Source: SBAX01 sp964421865 (GTDB lineage: Bacteria > Planctomycetota > Phycisphaerae > UBA1845). Taken from it: 13,799 bases of DNA. Each line of letters begins with the position of its first letter. Within the stretch, counting starts at the first letter, position 1. The position numbers and the translations under genes were made by a program. Shown here in pieces: positions 1-5,799 of the stretch. The notes beneath the pieces are model-generated. The model saw only the letters and a program-made list of their open reading frames with translations, was not told where the DNA came from and ran no database searches. The stretch lies in the NCBI GenBank assembly GCA_964421865.1, contig CAYQZH010000099.1, positions 1 through 13,799 on the forward strand. The letters run 5' to 3'.

Positions 1-54
1 GGCCTTGAGCACCTCCAACTCGGCGCTCCCTAGATCGTGTTGTCGCTCAGCCAT
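1..54 (-). CDS. BlaI/MecI/CopY-family transcriptional repressor, N-terminal fragment (cut by the left edge)
   Basis: On the minus strand an ATG at 54-52 opens a frame that runs off the left edge after 18 codons, reading MAERQHDLGSAELEVLKA. The pattern of a short polar leader followed by L-x-x-A/T-E-L-E-V-L-K matches the start of the winged-helix domain of BlaI/MecI-type repressors. In that family an N-terminal DNA-binding domain is followed by a dimerisation domain, and derepression usually involves a membrane metalloprotease of family M56, often encoded just downstream, which here would lie beyond the edge. The call is strengthened by the upstream promoter at 169-197, which carries two operator-like sequences with the ACA-N-TGT core typical of this family. 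No good Shine-Dalgarno sequence precedes the ATG. The fragment is very short, so the family call depends on motif plus operator context. Confidence 0.68.
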   Translation of the reverse strand, partial: MAERQHDLGSAELEVLKA

Positions 55-151
55 CCGTCGAACCCGGCCAGGTGGAGAGTGGCGTGGGGTTAGCAGGCAC
101 GGTCCGCCGACCTCGCCGGGAGACCGTGCCGCCCCGCCAACCTCGATACTC

Positions 152-168
152 CTACATCCGTCGGAGGA
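152..168. promoter_or_regulatory. BlaI-type operator copy 2, over the predicted transcription start
   Basis: The 17-bp sequence CTACATCCGTCGGAGGA is a direct repeat of the copy at 175-191 with a 23-bp period, about two helical turns. It begins immediately downstream of the -10 hexamer and covers the expected start of transcription near 162. Two adjacent operators in the same orientation and on the same DNA face fit cooperative binding of two repressor dimers, which is inferred from what is known of BlaI/MecI operators. Confidence 0.52.
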
Positions 169-197
169 ATCCTACTACATTTGTCGGAGGAAGTCAA
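169..197 (-). promoter_or_regulatory. Sigma-70-type promoter of the BlaI-like gene
   Basis: Read on the minus strand, a -35 hexamer TTGACT (197-192; 5 of 6 to consensus) is followed by a 17-bp spacer and a -10 hexamer TAGGAT (174-169; 4 of 6). Transcription would begin near 162, leaving an untranslated leader of about 108 bases before the ATG at 54. The spacer is occupied exactly by an operator-like sequence, and a second copy starts directly after the -10, so a repressor bound here would block RNA polymerase. This is a prediction from sequence only. Confidence 0.6.
175..191. promoter_or_regulatory. BlaI-type operator copy 1, inside the -35/-10 spacer
   Basis: The 17-bp sequence CTACATTTGTCGGAGGA contains the ACA-TT-TGT dyad core that resembles the TACA-N-TGTA operators bound by BlaI/MecI repressors. 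It fills precisely the spacer between the -35 and -10 hexamers of the minus-strand promoter. It matches the second copy at 152-168 at 15 of 17 positions, the only difference being TT against CC in the centre. Confidence 0.6.
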
Positions 198-345
198 CCG
201 CCTTCTGCACATCTTACAAAACCGTACAACTCCACCGCGCGCCCCTGGCGGCTTCGTACGACGGGCGGCTGGTCCGCCAAGGCCACTCCGCGCGACGTAC
301 CAACCGGTCGCTCGCGCGTTCGGCTCCGACTAACATGGCCGACCA

Positions 346-1299
346 GTGAACGGGCCCAACGCTGATTTCGCAGTCCGTCTTGTCCACCGTGAGGATCCGA
401 ACCACTCCACCGCCTTGCACGTTGCGCTCGGCGCTCGACCGCCGGAACGCGTGAGCCGGCCGGATCCGCGGGTCGCCGGCCTCCTTGCGGACAGCCGGGA
501 TCGCAGCCTCTCGATCGAACTTCTTGTCGCGGCTTTCCAGGGCGAGGAATGCCTCTCCGCAGCCTTGGCGGTCGAAAGTCCCGGTCGAGCAGCCCTGGTC
601 TTCGTTCCGGAAGACGCAGACGCCGATGATCGTCGCCGAGCGACCATCGCGTGCCTTCAAGCCCTTCAACGCGCCGCCCGCGAGCGCTGTATCCTCTTGC
701 TGGAAATGTTGTTACCGCCGGATTCCGAGAGGCTCGCCGTGTCTGTTCGGGCGTCCGGGTTCCGGTACCTGACCAGGCTCCTGTACCTTCGACGAACCGT
801 CGGTCCAGCGGTGTCCGGGCTCGGTCCGGCGGGCGATCTGCGCTGGGTTACCTACGGCGCGGACCAGGACGAGCTGTTTGCCGACGCGGTGGAGCGGACC
901 TATGCGCAAAGTCTGGACTGTCCGGAGCTTACGGGCGTACGGCCGATGTCCGACGTCCTCGCCGCACACCGCGCCGCCGGAGTTTTCGTTCCCACTCTCT
1001 GGTCCGTCGCTCTCCGCCGCGACGAACCCGTCGCGGTGCTGCTGCTGAACCGCCTCCCCCGACAACCGGCGCTGGAGATCGTCTACATGGGCGTCGCGCA
1101 AGTAGCGAGGGGAACGGGTGTTGCGAACGACGTGCTGCGCCGCGCGGTGGACGCAGCCGGTGGTAGCGGTGCCACATCGTTGGCACTCGCCGTCGATCAG
1201 CGCAACGCGCCCGCCCGACGGGTCTACACGCGGTGGGGTTTCGCGGAGTTCGCGGCGCGTGACGCCTGGATCGTAACCTCACCTCCCACCGAAGGTTGA
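346..1299 (+). CDS. GNAT-family N-acetyltransferase, tandem-domain type (317 aa)
   Basis: The product is a probable acyl-CoA-dependent N-acetyltransferase of unknown substrate. The C-terminal half carries the GNAT signature: a beta strand followed by V-A-R-G-T-G-V-A (about residues 253-260), which is the R/Q-x-x-G-x-G/A pyrophosphate-binding loop, and then D-Q-R-N-A-P-A-R-R-V-Y-T-R-W-G-F (about 284-299), which is motif B. The N-terminal half looks like a degenerate second GNAT fold: a helix and strand near 105-122, then an A-S-G-F-R-Y segment near 136-141, without the acetyl-CoA loop. Tandem GNATs of this size include mycothiol-synthase-like proteins, but nothing here supports that specific role. 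The frame opens after a TAA at 331-333, and the first possible start is GTG at 346 with only weak ribosome binding. A later start inside the poorly conserved first 50 residues is possible. The gene lies 385 bp upstream of dnaA and no functional link is evident. Confidence 0.8.
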   Translation: MNGPNADFAVRLVHREDPNHSTALHVALGARPPERVSRPDPRVAGLLADSRDRSLSIELLVAAFQGEECLSAALAVESPGRAALVFVPEDADADDRRRATIACLQALQRAARERCILLLEMLLPPDSERLAVSVRASGFRYLTRLLYLRRTVGPAVSGLGPAGDLRWVTYGADQDELFADAVERTYAQSLDCPELTGVRPMSDVLAAHRAAGVFVPTLWSVALRRDEPVAVLLLNRLPRQPALEIVYMGVAQVARGTGVANDVLRRAVDAAGGSGATSLALAVDQRNAPARRVYTRWGFAEFAARDAWIVTSPPTEG

Positions 1300-1499
1300 A
1301 AGCGATTCATGCTCGTTGCTGCACGCCGTCCGCGAGGATCGCTGGGAGCTGCTCGGCGGTCGCCGGCGCGGTTGAGGAGGAGGCGCTTCCGACTCCAAGG
1401 CGGCCCGCCGCGGATGGTGAGAAAAAATCTTTTTGGATGCTAACCCCTTGTGGCGATGGAGGCACTGACAACTTCGCGCCGAGCGGCGCGGAATTCTTG

Positions 1500-1528
1500 T
1501 TGACGCGCCTTCGACGAAGTGTTATTTT
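1500..1528 (+). promoter_or_regulatory. Candidate dnaA promoter
   Basis: TTGACG (1500-1505; 5 of 6 to the -35 consensus) is followed by 17 bp and TATTTT (1523-1528; 4 of 6 to the -10 consensus). It is the best promoter-like sequence in the gap and would start transcription around 1535, about 150 bases before the dnaA start codon. It is a sequence match only. Confidence 0.45.
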
Positions 1529-1646
1529 CCTGAGCAGGGCATCGGGCTTCGCCACGATGTGCAAGCGCGGCCGTGAGCGATCGACCGCCGATGCCGACCT
1601 GATTTCATCCTGTTGTAGCGGTCGAAATCAAACCCCAAGGACGGGT

Positions 1647-1655
1647 GGTGGATAA
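1647..1655 (-). promoter_or_regulatory. DnaA-box-like nonamer in the dnaA leader
   Basis: GGTGGATAA matches the reverse-strand DnaA box TGTGGATAA at 8 of 9 bases; on the minus strand it reads TTATCCACC. It lies 29 bp before the dnaA start codon and downstream of the candidate promoter. DnaA is known in several bacteria to repress its own gene through upstream boxes, so an autoregulatory role is plausible, but a single imperfect match has a fair chance of being coincidental. Confidence 0.35.
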
Positions 1656-1672
1656 GTGGTTCCTACTGTGGC

Positions 1673-1678
1673 AAGGAG
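1673..1678 (+). promoter_or_regulatory. Ribosome binding site that fixes the dnaA GTG start
   Basis: AAGGAG stands six bases before the GTG at 1685. This favours that codon over other possible starts in the frame. Confidence 0.7.
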
Positions 1679-1684
1679 CTGACG

Positions 1685-3139
1685 GTGATCGTATGCGCAG
1701 AGGATTCCGTCTCCCTGATCGAATCGCGAATCGCGGACAAGCTCGGTCCGCAGCGCTTCAACGTATGGTTCAAGAATGCGACGCGTTTGGGCTTCGCCGA
1801 TCACTATTTGCGGGTGAGCGTGCCCAACCACTTCGTGGGGGAGTGGATTGAGCAGCATTTTTCCGCGGCGATCATCGAGGCGGCCCGCGAAGTGACGGGC
1901 AATGACTACACGCTCAGCTTCGCGATCGAGCCGCTGCTGGCCAAGAACCTGGGCAAGAAGCAGCCCGATCGCCAGGTGGAGTTCGTCGCCAACAACCCGG
2001 ATCGCATGGCTCGCGAGCAGCGCCGCTTCGGCTCGCTTCCGGCCGCCGCCCCGCTGAAAGGGAAGCTTGGCGATTTTGTCGTCGGTGCGTCGAACCGCTT
2101 GGCCTACGCGGCGGCGCTCAGCGTCGTGGAAACCCCGGCGACGCAGTATAACCCCCTATTCGTCCACGGCGGCTGCGGTTTGGGAAAGACGCACCTGCTT
2201 CACGGGATTTGCAACGGCCTCAAGGAACGTCATCCCAATCTTCGCTGGCGCTACGTGTCCGGGGAGGAGTTCACCAACGACTACGTCTACGCCATCAAGG
2301 CCCGTGAGATGGACGCCTTCCACGCCCGTTATCGCCACCTGGATGCCCTGGTGATCGACGACGTGCACTTTTTGGCCAACAAGCGGGCGACCCAGGACGG
2401 CTTTCTGCACACCTTCAAGGCCATCGACGCCGCCGGCAAGCAGATCATCCTCGCCTCCGACGCCCACCCCAAGATGATCGGCCACTTCTCTGAGTCGCTC
2501 GTCACTCGGTTTCTGTCGGGGATGGTGGTTCGGATCGAGTCGCCCGACTTGGAGGTGCGCACGACGGTCCTGCGCCGACGGGCCGAGCGGATGAAGGTCG
2601 AGATCAGCGACGCCGTGCTGCGGCACATCGCGGAGAACTTCCGGGCCAACATCCGTGAACTGGAGGGGGCGCTGTTGAAAGTCGTCGCCCAGGCCCACGT
2701 CAGCGGCGAGCCGATCACCGTGCCCCAGGCCGAGCGGGCCGTGCGGGACTTGGTGCGTCAGACGGCCCCCGTCGTGATGCTTGGCGACATCGAGAGCGTT
2801 GTTTCGATCTATTTCGGTCTAACACCGGCCGATCTCCATACGTCGCGGAAATCAAGGACGATCGCCCTCGCGCGTGGGATTGCGATGTATCTCGCGAGAA
2901 GGCACACGGAAATGAGCTTTCCGGAGATCGGCCGGTTCATGGGCAATAAGAACCATTCCACGGTCATCCTCGCCAGCCGCCGTATTTCGCAGGCGTTGCA
3001 GAGCAACGCCGTCGTCGGCTGGATGACCCCGGAGGGTTTGCGGGAACAGAACTTGGCCGTCCTGCTCACCGAACTGGAGGAGCAGTTCGGCGCGACCAAG
3101 ACCGCCGAAGTACCCGCCAAGGCGCGCTGGGCGTCGTGA
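1685..3139 (+). CDS. dnaA: Chromosomal replication initiator protein DnaA (484 aa)
   Basis: DnaA binds DnaA boxes at the origin as an ATP-driven oligomer and opens the duplex for helicase loading. All four domains are recognisable: an N-terminal interaction domain (about 1-80, with F-N-V-W-F-K and V-P-N-H-F), a short linker, the AAA+ domain, and a C-terminal helix-turn-helix domain. Visible motifs are Walker A GGCGLGKT (162-169), Walker B LVIDDVHF (222-229), sensor 1 near ASDAHP (257-262), an arginine-finger region T-R-F (274-276), sensor 2 in N-I-R-E-L-E-G-A-L (322-330) and the DNA-binding signature G-N-K-N-H-S-T-V-I (420-428). The length is close to that of E. coli DnaA (467 aa). The start is a GTG with an ideal AAGGAG. 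The signature has Asn where E. coli has Asp (GGRDHTTV), and sensor 1 has S-D-A-H-P rather than the common S-D-R-x-P. No dnaN, recF or gyrB flanks the gene: upstream is an acetyltransferase, downstream a repeat block and a DinB-family gene. Confidence 0.97.
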   Translation: MIVCAEDSVSLIESRIADKLGPQRFNVWFKNATRLGFADHYLRVSVPNHFVGEWIEQHFSAAIIEAAREVTGNDYTLSFAIEPLLAKNLGKKQPDRQVEFVANNPDRMAREQRRFGSLPAAAPLKGKLGDFVVGASNRLAYAAALSVVETPATQYNPLFVHGGCGLGKTHLLHGICNGLKERHPNLRWRYVSGEEFTNDYVYAIKAREMDAFHARYRHLDALVIDDVHFLANKRATQDGFLHTFKAIDAAGKQIILASDAHPKMIGHFSESLVTRFLSGMVVRIESPDLEVRTTVLRRRAERMKVEISDAVLRHIAENFRANIRELEGALLKVVAQAHVSGEPITVPQAERAVRDLVRQTAPVVMLGDIESVVSIYFGLTPADLHTSRKSRTIALARGIAMYLARRHTEMSFPEIGRFMGNKNHSTVILASRRISQALQSNAVVGWMTPEGLREQNLAVLLTELEEQFGATKTAEVPAKARWAS

Positions 3140-3145
3140 GCCGCG

Positions 3146-3163
3146 GTCCCGGCGCGCCGGGAC
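3146..3163. terminator. Perfect 18-bp palindrome just after dnaA, possible terminator
   Basis: GTCCCGGCGCGCCGGGAC is fully self-complementary and starts six bases after the dnaA stop codon. As RNA it would fold into a 7-bp GC stem with a CGCG loop. There is no following T run, so factor-independent termination is uncertain. It may equally be the first hairpin of the repeat block that follows. Confidence 0.4.
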
Positions 3164-3353
3164 TACCCGGGGTCGGCTGGCGGCAACCCCAACGGGGTTG
3201 CGGCCAAGCGTTGGTCCAATCGACGTCCCAATGCGATCTGCCCCAGCGAGAAACGCCACAACCCCATCGGGGTTGTCCCCATGGTCGCGAACATGACCCA
3301 GGGTAGCCGCGTTGCGTCAACCCCGGGCTGTGGACCGACACGCCTTCAGCGTG
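3146..3353. repeat. Composite hairpin-rich interspersed repeat block downstream of dnaA
   Basis: Five closely spaced inverted repeats fill this gap: the 18-bp palindrome at 3146-3163; GCAACCCC-AAC-GGGGTTGC at 3183-3201; ACAACCCC-ATC-GGGGTTGT at 3258-3276; CCCAGGGT (3297-3304) opposite ACCCCGGG (3320-3327), with one G-T mismatch; and CACGC-CTTCA-GCGTG at 3339-3353. The second and third are near copies of each other (AACCCC-N3-GGGGTT core), set 75 bp apart. From memory, blocks with this AACCCC/GGGGTT hairpin, the CCC-GGG pair and the CACGCCTTCAGCGTG hairpin occur as families of dispersed repeats in planctomycetes and some other phyla. That recollection is unchecked. No protein coding is supported here. 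Confidence 0.6.
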
Positions 3354-3389
3354 AGAAAACCCGCGCGCGCAGCCAGCTTCACGCGCTGG

Positions 3390-3986
3390 TTATCCCGTCG
3401 CGTGCGGCTCTGCACTACTGCGACCGGCTCTCACCCAATCGATGCCGATGCCCGCCGTTTCACGCAGCCGGACCCCGAGCTGCGCCACATGATTCTGAAT
3501 GTGGCGGATGGCCATGATCTGATGCTCTGCCTTGGGCATTCTGTGCCAAGGGAACCCACTCCCTCGATCGAAGAGGTTGAGCGCGTCAACGCCTTCAACC
3601 ATCTGCTCGCAGACGCTCCAATATTCCAGCACCTCCGCCTTGGTGTACGGCCTACCGGTCTGCGGCGGTCGGTGCGGCAGTTCGCATAGGTCTTCAATTT
3701 CCGGCGGCGCTGGTATGTCGTCCAAATCCTGAATCCGAGTTTGATGATGTTCCCAAGGGCGAAAAGCAGCCACATGCGGCTGGAGGTACAGATGTGTGTA
3801 GTACAGCGTGTGGTAAGCGATCCGCCAGAATGGATTGGCATCGTCGCGGCTGGACCACAGGTCTTCAGGACATCGCTCGATGGCTTGTCGCAGCATGGCG
3901 AGGGCGGCGTGAGACTGGCTCTTGAACGCGGACCGAAGCACTTGCGTGGCGTTGGTACTGTCTGCTGCGGGTTCTCGGTGACTCAT
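3390..3986 (-). CDS. DinB-superfamily protein (198 aa), probable metal-binding four-helix bundle
   Basis: The sequence fits the DinB/YfiT-like fold, a four-helix bundle that usually binds a divalent metal through three histidines and includes thiol-dependent transferases as well as many proteins of unknown role. A first helix follows the polar leader, then F-W-R-I-A-Y-H-T-L-Y-Y-T-H-L-Y-L with H59 and H65, and a late helix E-H-Q-I-M-A-I-R-H-I-Q-N-H with H155, H162 and H166. The H-x3-H pair in that helix is the typical end of the triad. The chosen ATG at 3986 has AGGAG seven bases upstream. A longer frame begins at an ATG at 4004, but that would put the ribosome binding site inside the gene. 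It is the last gene of a minus-strand run, 124 bp behind the TlpA-like gene. Substrate and exact function are unknown. Confidence 0.78.
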   Translation of the reverse strand: MSHREPAADSTNATQVLRSAFKSQSHAALAMLRQAIERCPEDLWSSRDDANPFWRIAYHTLYYTHLYLQPHVAAFRPWEHHQTRIQDLDDIPAPPEIEDLCELPHRPPQTGRPYTKAEVLEYWSVCEQMVEGVDALNLFDRGSGFPWHRMPKAEHQIMAIRHIQNHVAQLGVRLRETAGIGIDWVRAGRSSAEPHATG

Positions 3987-3993
3987 GGCACAA

Positions 3994-3998
3994 CTCCT
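3994..3998 (-). promoter_or_regulatory. Ribosome binding site that decides the DinB-family start
   Basis: On the minus strand AGGAG lies seven bases before the ATG at 3986. An alternative in-frame ATG at 4004 would place this site within the coding region, so the downstream ATG is preferred. Confidence 0.65.
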
Positions 3999-4032
3999 GA
4001 TCATGACGGGATCACCGAAATCCAGTATGGCA

Positions 4033-4043
4033 GGTCATTGACC
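4033..4043. promoter_or_regulatory. Small perfect palindrome upstream of the DinB-family gene
   Basis: GGTCATTGACC is an 11-bp perfect dyad with a one-base centre, located 46 bp upstream of the DinB-family start codon. It could be an operator half-site pair, but a dyad this short can arise by chance and no regulator gene is adjacent. Confidence 0.2.
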
Positions 4044-4110
4044 GGCCGTCACGATGTCCGTTTGCGGCGTTGCATGAGGAAGGCAGGTCGAGGACATGCC
4101 CTACCGGACT

Positions 4111-5400
4111 TCATCCGGGTCCGGACTTCCGGCTGCGCAGGAGTTCCTCAATCAGCGACTCGAACGTTACGCGGAACTGGTCGTACTCGGCGCCGGTGGC
4201 CGGACCGGAGAAGCCCGTGTGGACCGCGCGGACTTTGCCCGCGGCGTCGAGCACGATCAGGGTCGGAAAGGCCCGCAGGGCGTCGATGAGGGGCAACGCC
4301 GCCGAGGCCTTCTCCCGATCCGCGACCCCGGCCAGCAGCAAGGGGTACTCGATCTTGTGGTAGCCGGCGAAGGCCCGAACCTGCTCGGCGTCACGCTCAA
4401 AATCACCGGAATACTCGAACGCCAATCCGACGATCGACAGTCCGCGGTCCTTGTATTTCTTGTGCAGCTCCACCAGGTATTGCGAGGCGTCGTTGCAATT
4501 GGGACACCAGGAGCCGAACACCACCAGGACCCGCGCCTTGCCGGCGAACATGGGATCGGACAGCGGCCGCTTCACGCCCTTGAGATCGGGGAAGGCGAGC
4601 GACTCGAGCTTGACGCCTTCGACCCCTTTGGTCGGTTCAAAGGCGTCGGGCAGGGCCGCCCCGGCGTCGCGCTTGGCCGTCCAGGTGTCATGGAAGGTGT
4701 CACCGGACCAGAAGTCGCCCTTGAGCGTCTCGCCGTCCTGCGTGGAGGCCGTGATGAGAAAGGCGTGGGCCCCGTCGAAGGCGGACAGCCGCAAGCGCCC
4801 GGGGCGCTTCTCCGTACCGGACTTTTCCAAACAGAAGTCCCCGGCCAGGAATCGAAAGTCGCCCGTCGGCGTCAGCACGGTCCCCGCGACGCCGCCGTCG
4901 CTCGCCTCGAATACGCCGACGCAAGCGTCCTTGTCTTGCTCGAACTTCATCGACCATCGGCCGGCGACGGCCGCCCCGGACCGGCAGGCGTCCGCGCCGT
5001 CGACGGGCGGCGGGAATCGCGGCGCCGCCCCGGCGGTCGCGTGGAAAGCGAGCTTGACGACGCGGTCATTTCGACCGCGCTTGTTCCACTCCCCGTCCAA
5101 CCGTGAGCCGTCTGCACTGAGCGTCGCCCGCATGGCGGAGCCGTAATGCGGGAAGGCGAGGGTGATTTCACTCCCGACCACGGTCACTTTGGGAACGTCG
5201 AGCCGTTCGCTTCCGTTGATGACCCATGCTCTCCAGACGCCGCCCTCGGCCTTCAGTTCCAGCCCGAAGGGCAACTCCCGGCCGGGACTGTCCAGCCACG
5301 CCCGCCACGGACCCTCGGAAATCCGTCCACCGACGTTCTCGGCCCGATCGCCTCCGCCGACCCCGATCACGCACGCCAGGATAATCGCAATGTAGCACAT
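4111..5400 (-). CDS. Exported TlpA/AhpC-like thioredoxin-fold protein with large N-terminal beta-rich region (429 aa)
   Basis: The C-terminal ~150 residues form a thioredoxin-fold domain of the TlpA/ResA type. The strand V-L-V-V-F-G-S is followed by W-C-P-N-C (cysteines about 299 and 302), and further on A-F-P-T-L-I-V-L-D carries the expected cis-proline. Such domains reduce or exchange disulfides in the periplasm. The first 20 residues are hydrophobic (M-C-Y-I-A-I-I-L-A-C-V-I-G-V-G), so the protein is probably exported or membrane-held; a lipobox at L-A-C is possible but poor. Residues about 25-125 and 145-250 look like two related beta-rich segments, each with G-x-W and 'G-x-F/L-x-G' turns, perhaps ligand-binding barrels. 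The ATG at 5400 was preferred to an in-frame TTG at 5415. The gene lies 36 bp behind the nucleotidyltransferase gene and may share its transcript. No cytochrome-maturation genes are nearby. Confidence 0.82.
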   Translation of the reverse strand: MCYIAIILACVIGVGGGDRAENVGGRISEGPWRAWLDSPGRELPFGLELKAEGGVWRAWVINGSERLDVPKVTVVGSEITLAFPHYGSAMRATLSADGSRLDGEWNKRGRNDRVVKLAFHATAGAAPRFPPPVDGADACRSGAAVAGRWSMKFEQDKDACVGVFEASDGGVAGTVLTPTGDFRFLAGDFCLEKSGTEKRPGRLRLSAFDGAHAFLITASTQDGETLKGDFWSGDTFHDTWTAKRDAGAALPDAFEPTKGVEGVKLESLAFPDLKGVKRPLSDPMFAGKARVLVVFGSWCPNCNDASQYLVELHKKYKDRGLSIVGLAFEYSGDFERDAEQVRAFAGYHKIEYPLLLAGVADREKASAALPLIDALRAFPTLIVLDAAGKVRAVHTGFSGPATGAEYDQFRVTFESLIEELLRSRKSGPG

Positions 5401-5436
5401 GACCTCATATCCCAAAGATGGACGATGTCGTTGCCC

Positions 5437-5745
5437 TCACGCGGCATAGACCACCTGCCGCGTAGTGAGGATCTCATACCGTCGATACGGGTTCTTCAGC
5501 GCACGCTTGGAGACCACGTCCACGTTCCGCCCGAAAATACACACCAGCTCGTCCTGAACGTCCACAAGGTCCCACAAGCTCCACGGCGCATCCGCCGCGA
5601 ACGTCACCAGCACGTCCACGTCGCTGTCCGGCCCGAAGTCGTCGCGCAGCACCGACCCGAACAGGGCGAACTCCGTGATCCGCCACTTGCGGCAAAACTC
5701 GGCGATCCGTTGGTGATCGATCGGAATGCGCGGCTGACGACTCAT
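5437..5745 (-). CDS. Minimal nucleotidyltransferase (MNT/MntA type), 102 aa
   Basis: A small single-domain nucleotidyltransferase of the DNA polymerase beta superfamily. The catalytic signature is clear: F-G-S (29-31), then D-D-F-G-P-D-S-D-V-D-V-L-V (metal-binding D42 and D44), with a third acidic position in N-V-D-V-V (D76). Proteins of this size usually work with a HEPN-domain partner as a toxin-antitoxin pair, where the MNT protein inactivates the HEPN ribonuclease by AMPylation. Here neither neighbour is a HEPN gene: upstream is an M20 amidohydrolase (54 bp away) and downstream a TlpA-like protein (36 bp away). Start choice is uncertain among ATG 5745 and two GTG codons at 5748 and 5751. 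An AGGG at 5759-5756 is better placed for the GTGs. Confidence 0.85.
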   Translation of the reverse strand: MSRQPRIPIDHQRIAEFCRKWRITEFALFGSVLRDDFGPDSDVDVLVTFAADAPWSLWDLVDVQDELVCIFGRNVDVVSKRALKNPYRRYEILTTRQVVYAA

Positions 5746-5799
5746 CACCACGAAACCCTGGAACGAGTGTATCGTTCCGCCCCGATCTGAAAAGCCGGC

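Larger units (their letters stand above)
1300..1684. other. Intergenic region upstream of dnaA (385 bp)
   Basis: No convincing gene fills this gap. It contains a short AT-rich tract (about 1420-1444, with a run of A and a run of T around ATC), a candidate sigma-70 promoter (1500-1528), one DnaA-box-like nonamer (1647-1655) and the dnaA Shine-Dalgarno (1673-1678). There is no cluster of DnaA boxes, so it does not read as a complete replication origin. No strong stem with a T run was found behind the acetyltransferase gene. Confidence 0.6.

Noticed and set aside
5..365. Two plus-strand open frames of 114 and 97 codons over the left promoter region
   Set aside because: They cross the BlaI-type promoter and operators, have Arg/Pro/Ser-rich sequence typical of unused frames in GC-rich DNA, and show no family motif.
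1300..1684. Replication origin upstream of dnaA
   Set aside because: Only one 8-of-9 DnaA box and a very short AT-rich tract were found, which is too little to call an origin.
3183..3276. Possible CRISPR array made of the two AACCCC/GGGGTT hairpins
   Set aside because: Only two short copies, 75 bp apart, with divergent flanks and no cas gene nearby. Dispersed palindromic repeat explains them better.
3066..3341. Minus-strand open frame of 91 codons behind dnaA, rich in Q-P-R-W-G-C
   Set aside because: Its repeated peptide is simply the translation of the hairpin repeats at 3183-3276. Frames of this kind are often mis-annotated as genes.
4096..5106. Plus-strand open frame of 336 codons opposite the TlpA-like gene
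   Set aside because: The minus strand carries WCPNC, a cis-Pro motif and a hydrophobic N-terminus; the opposite frame is Gly/Arg-rich with no motif.
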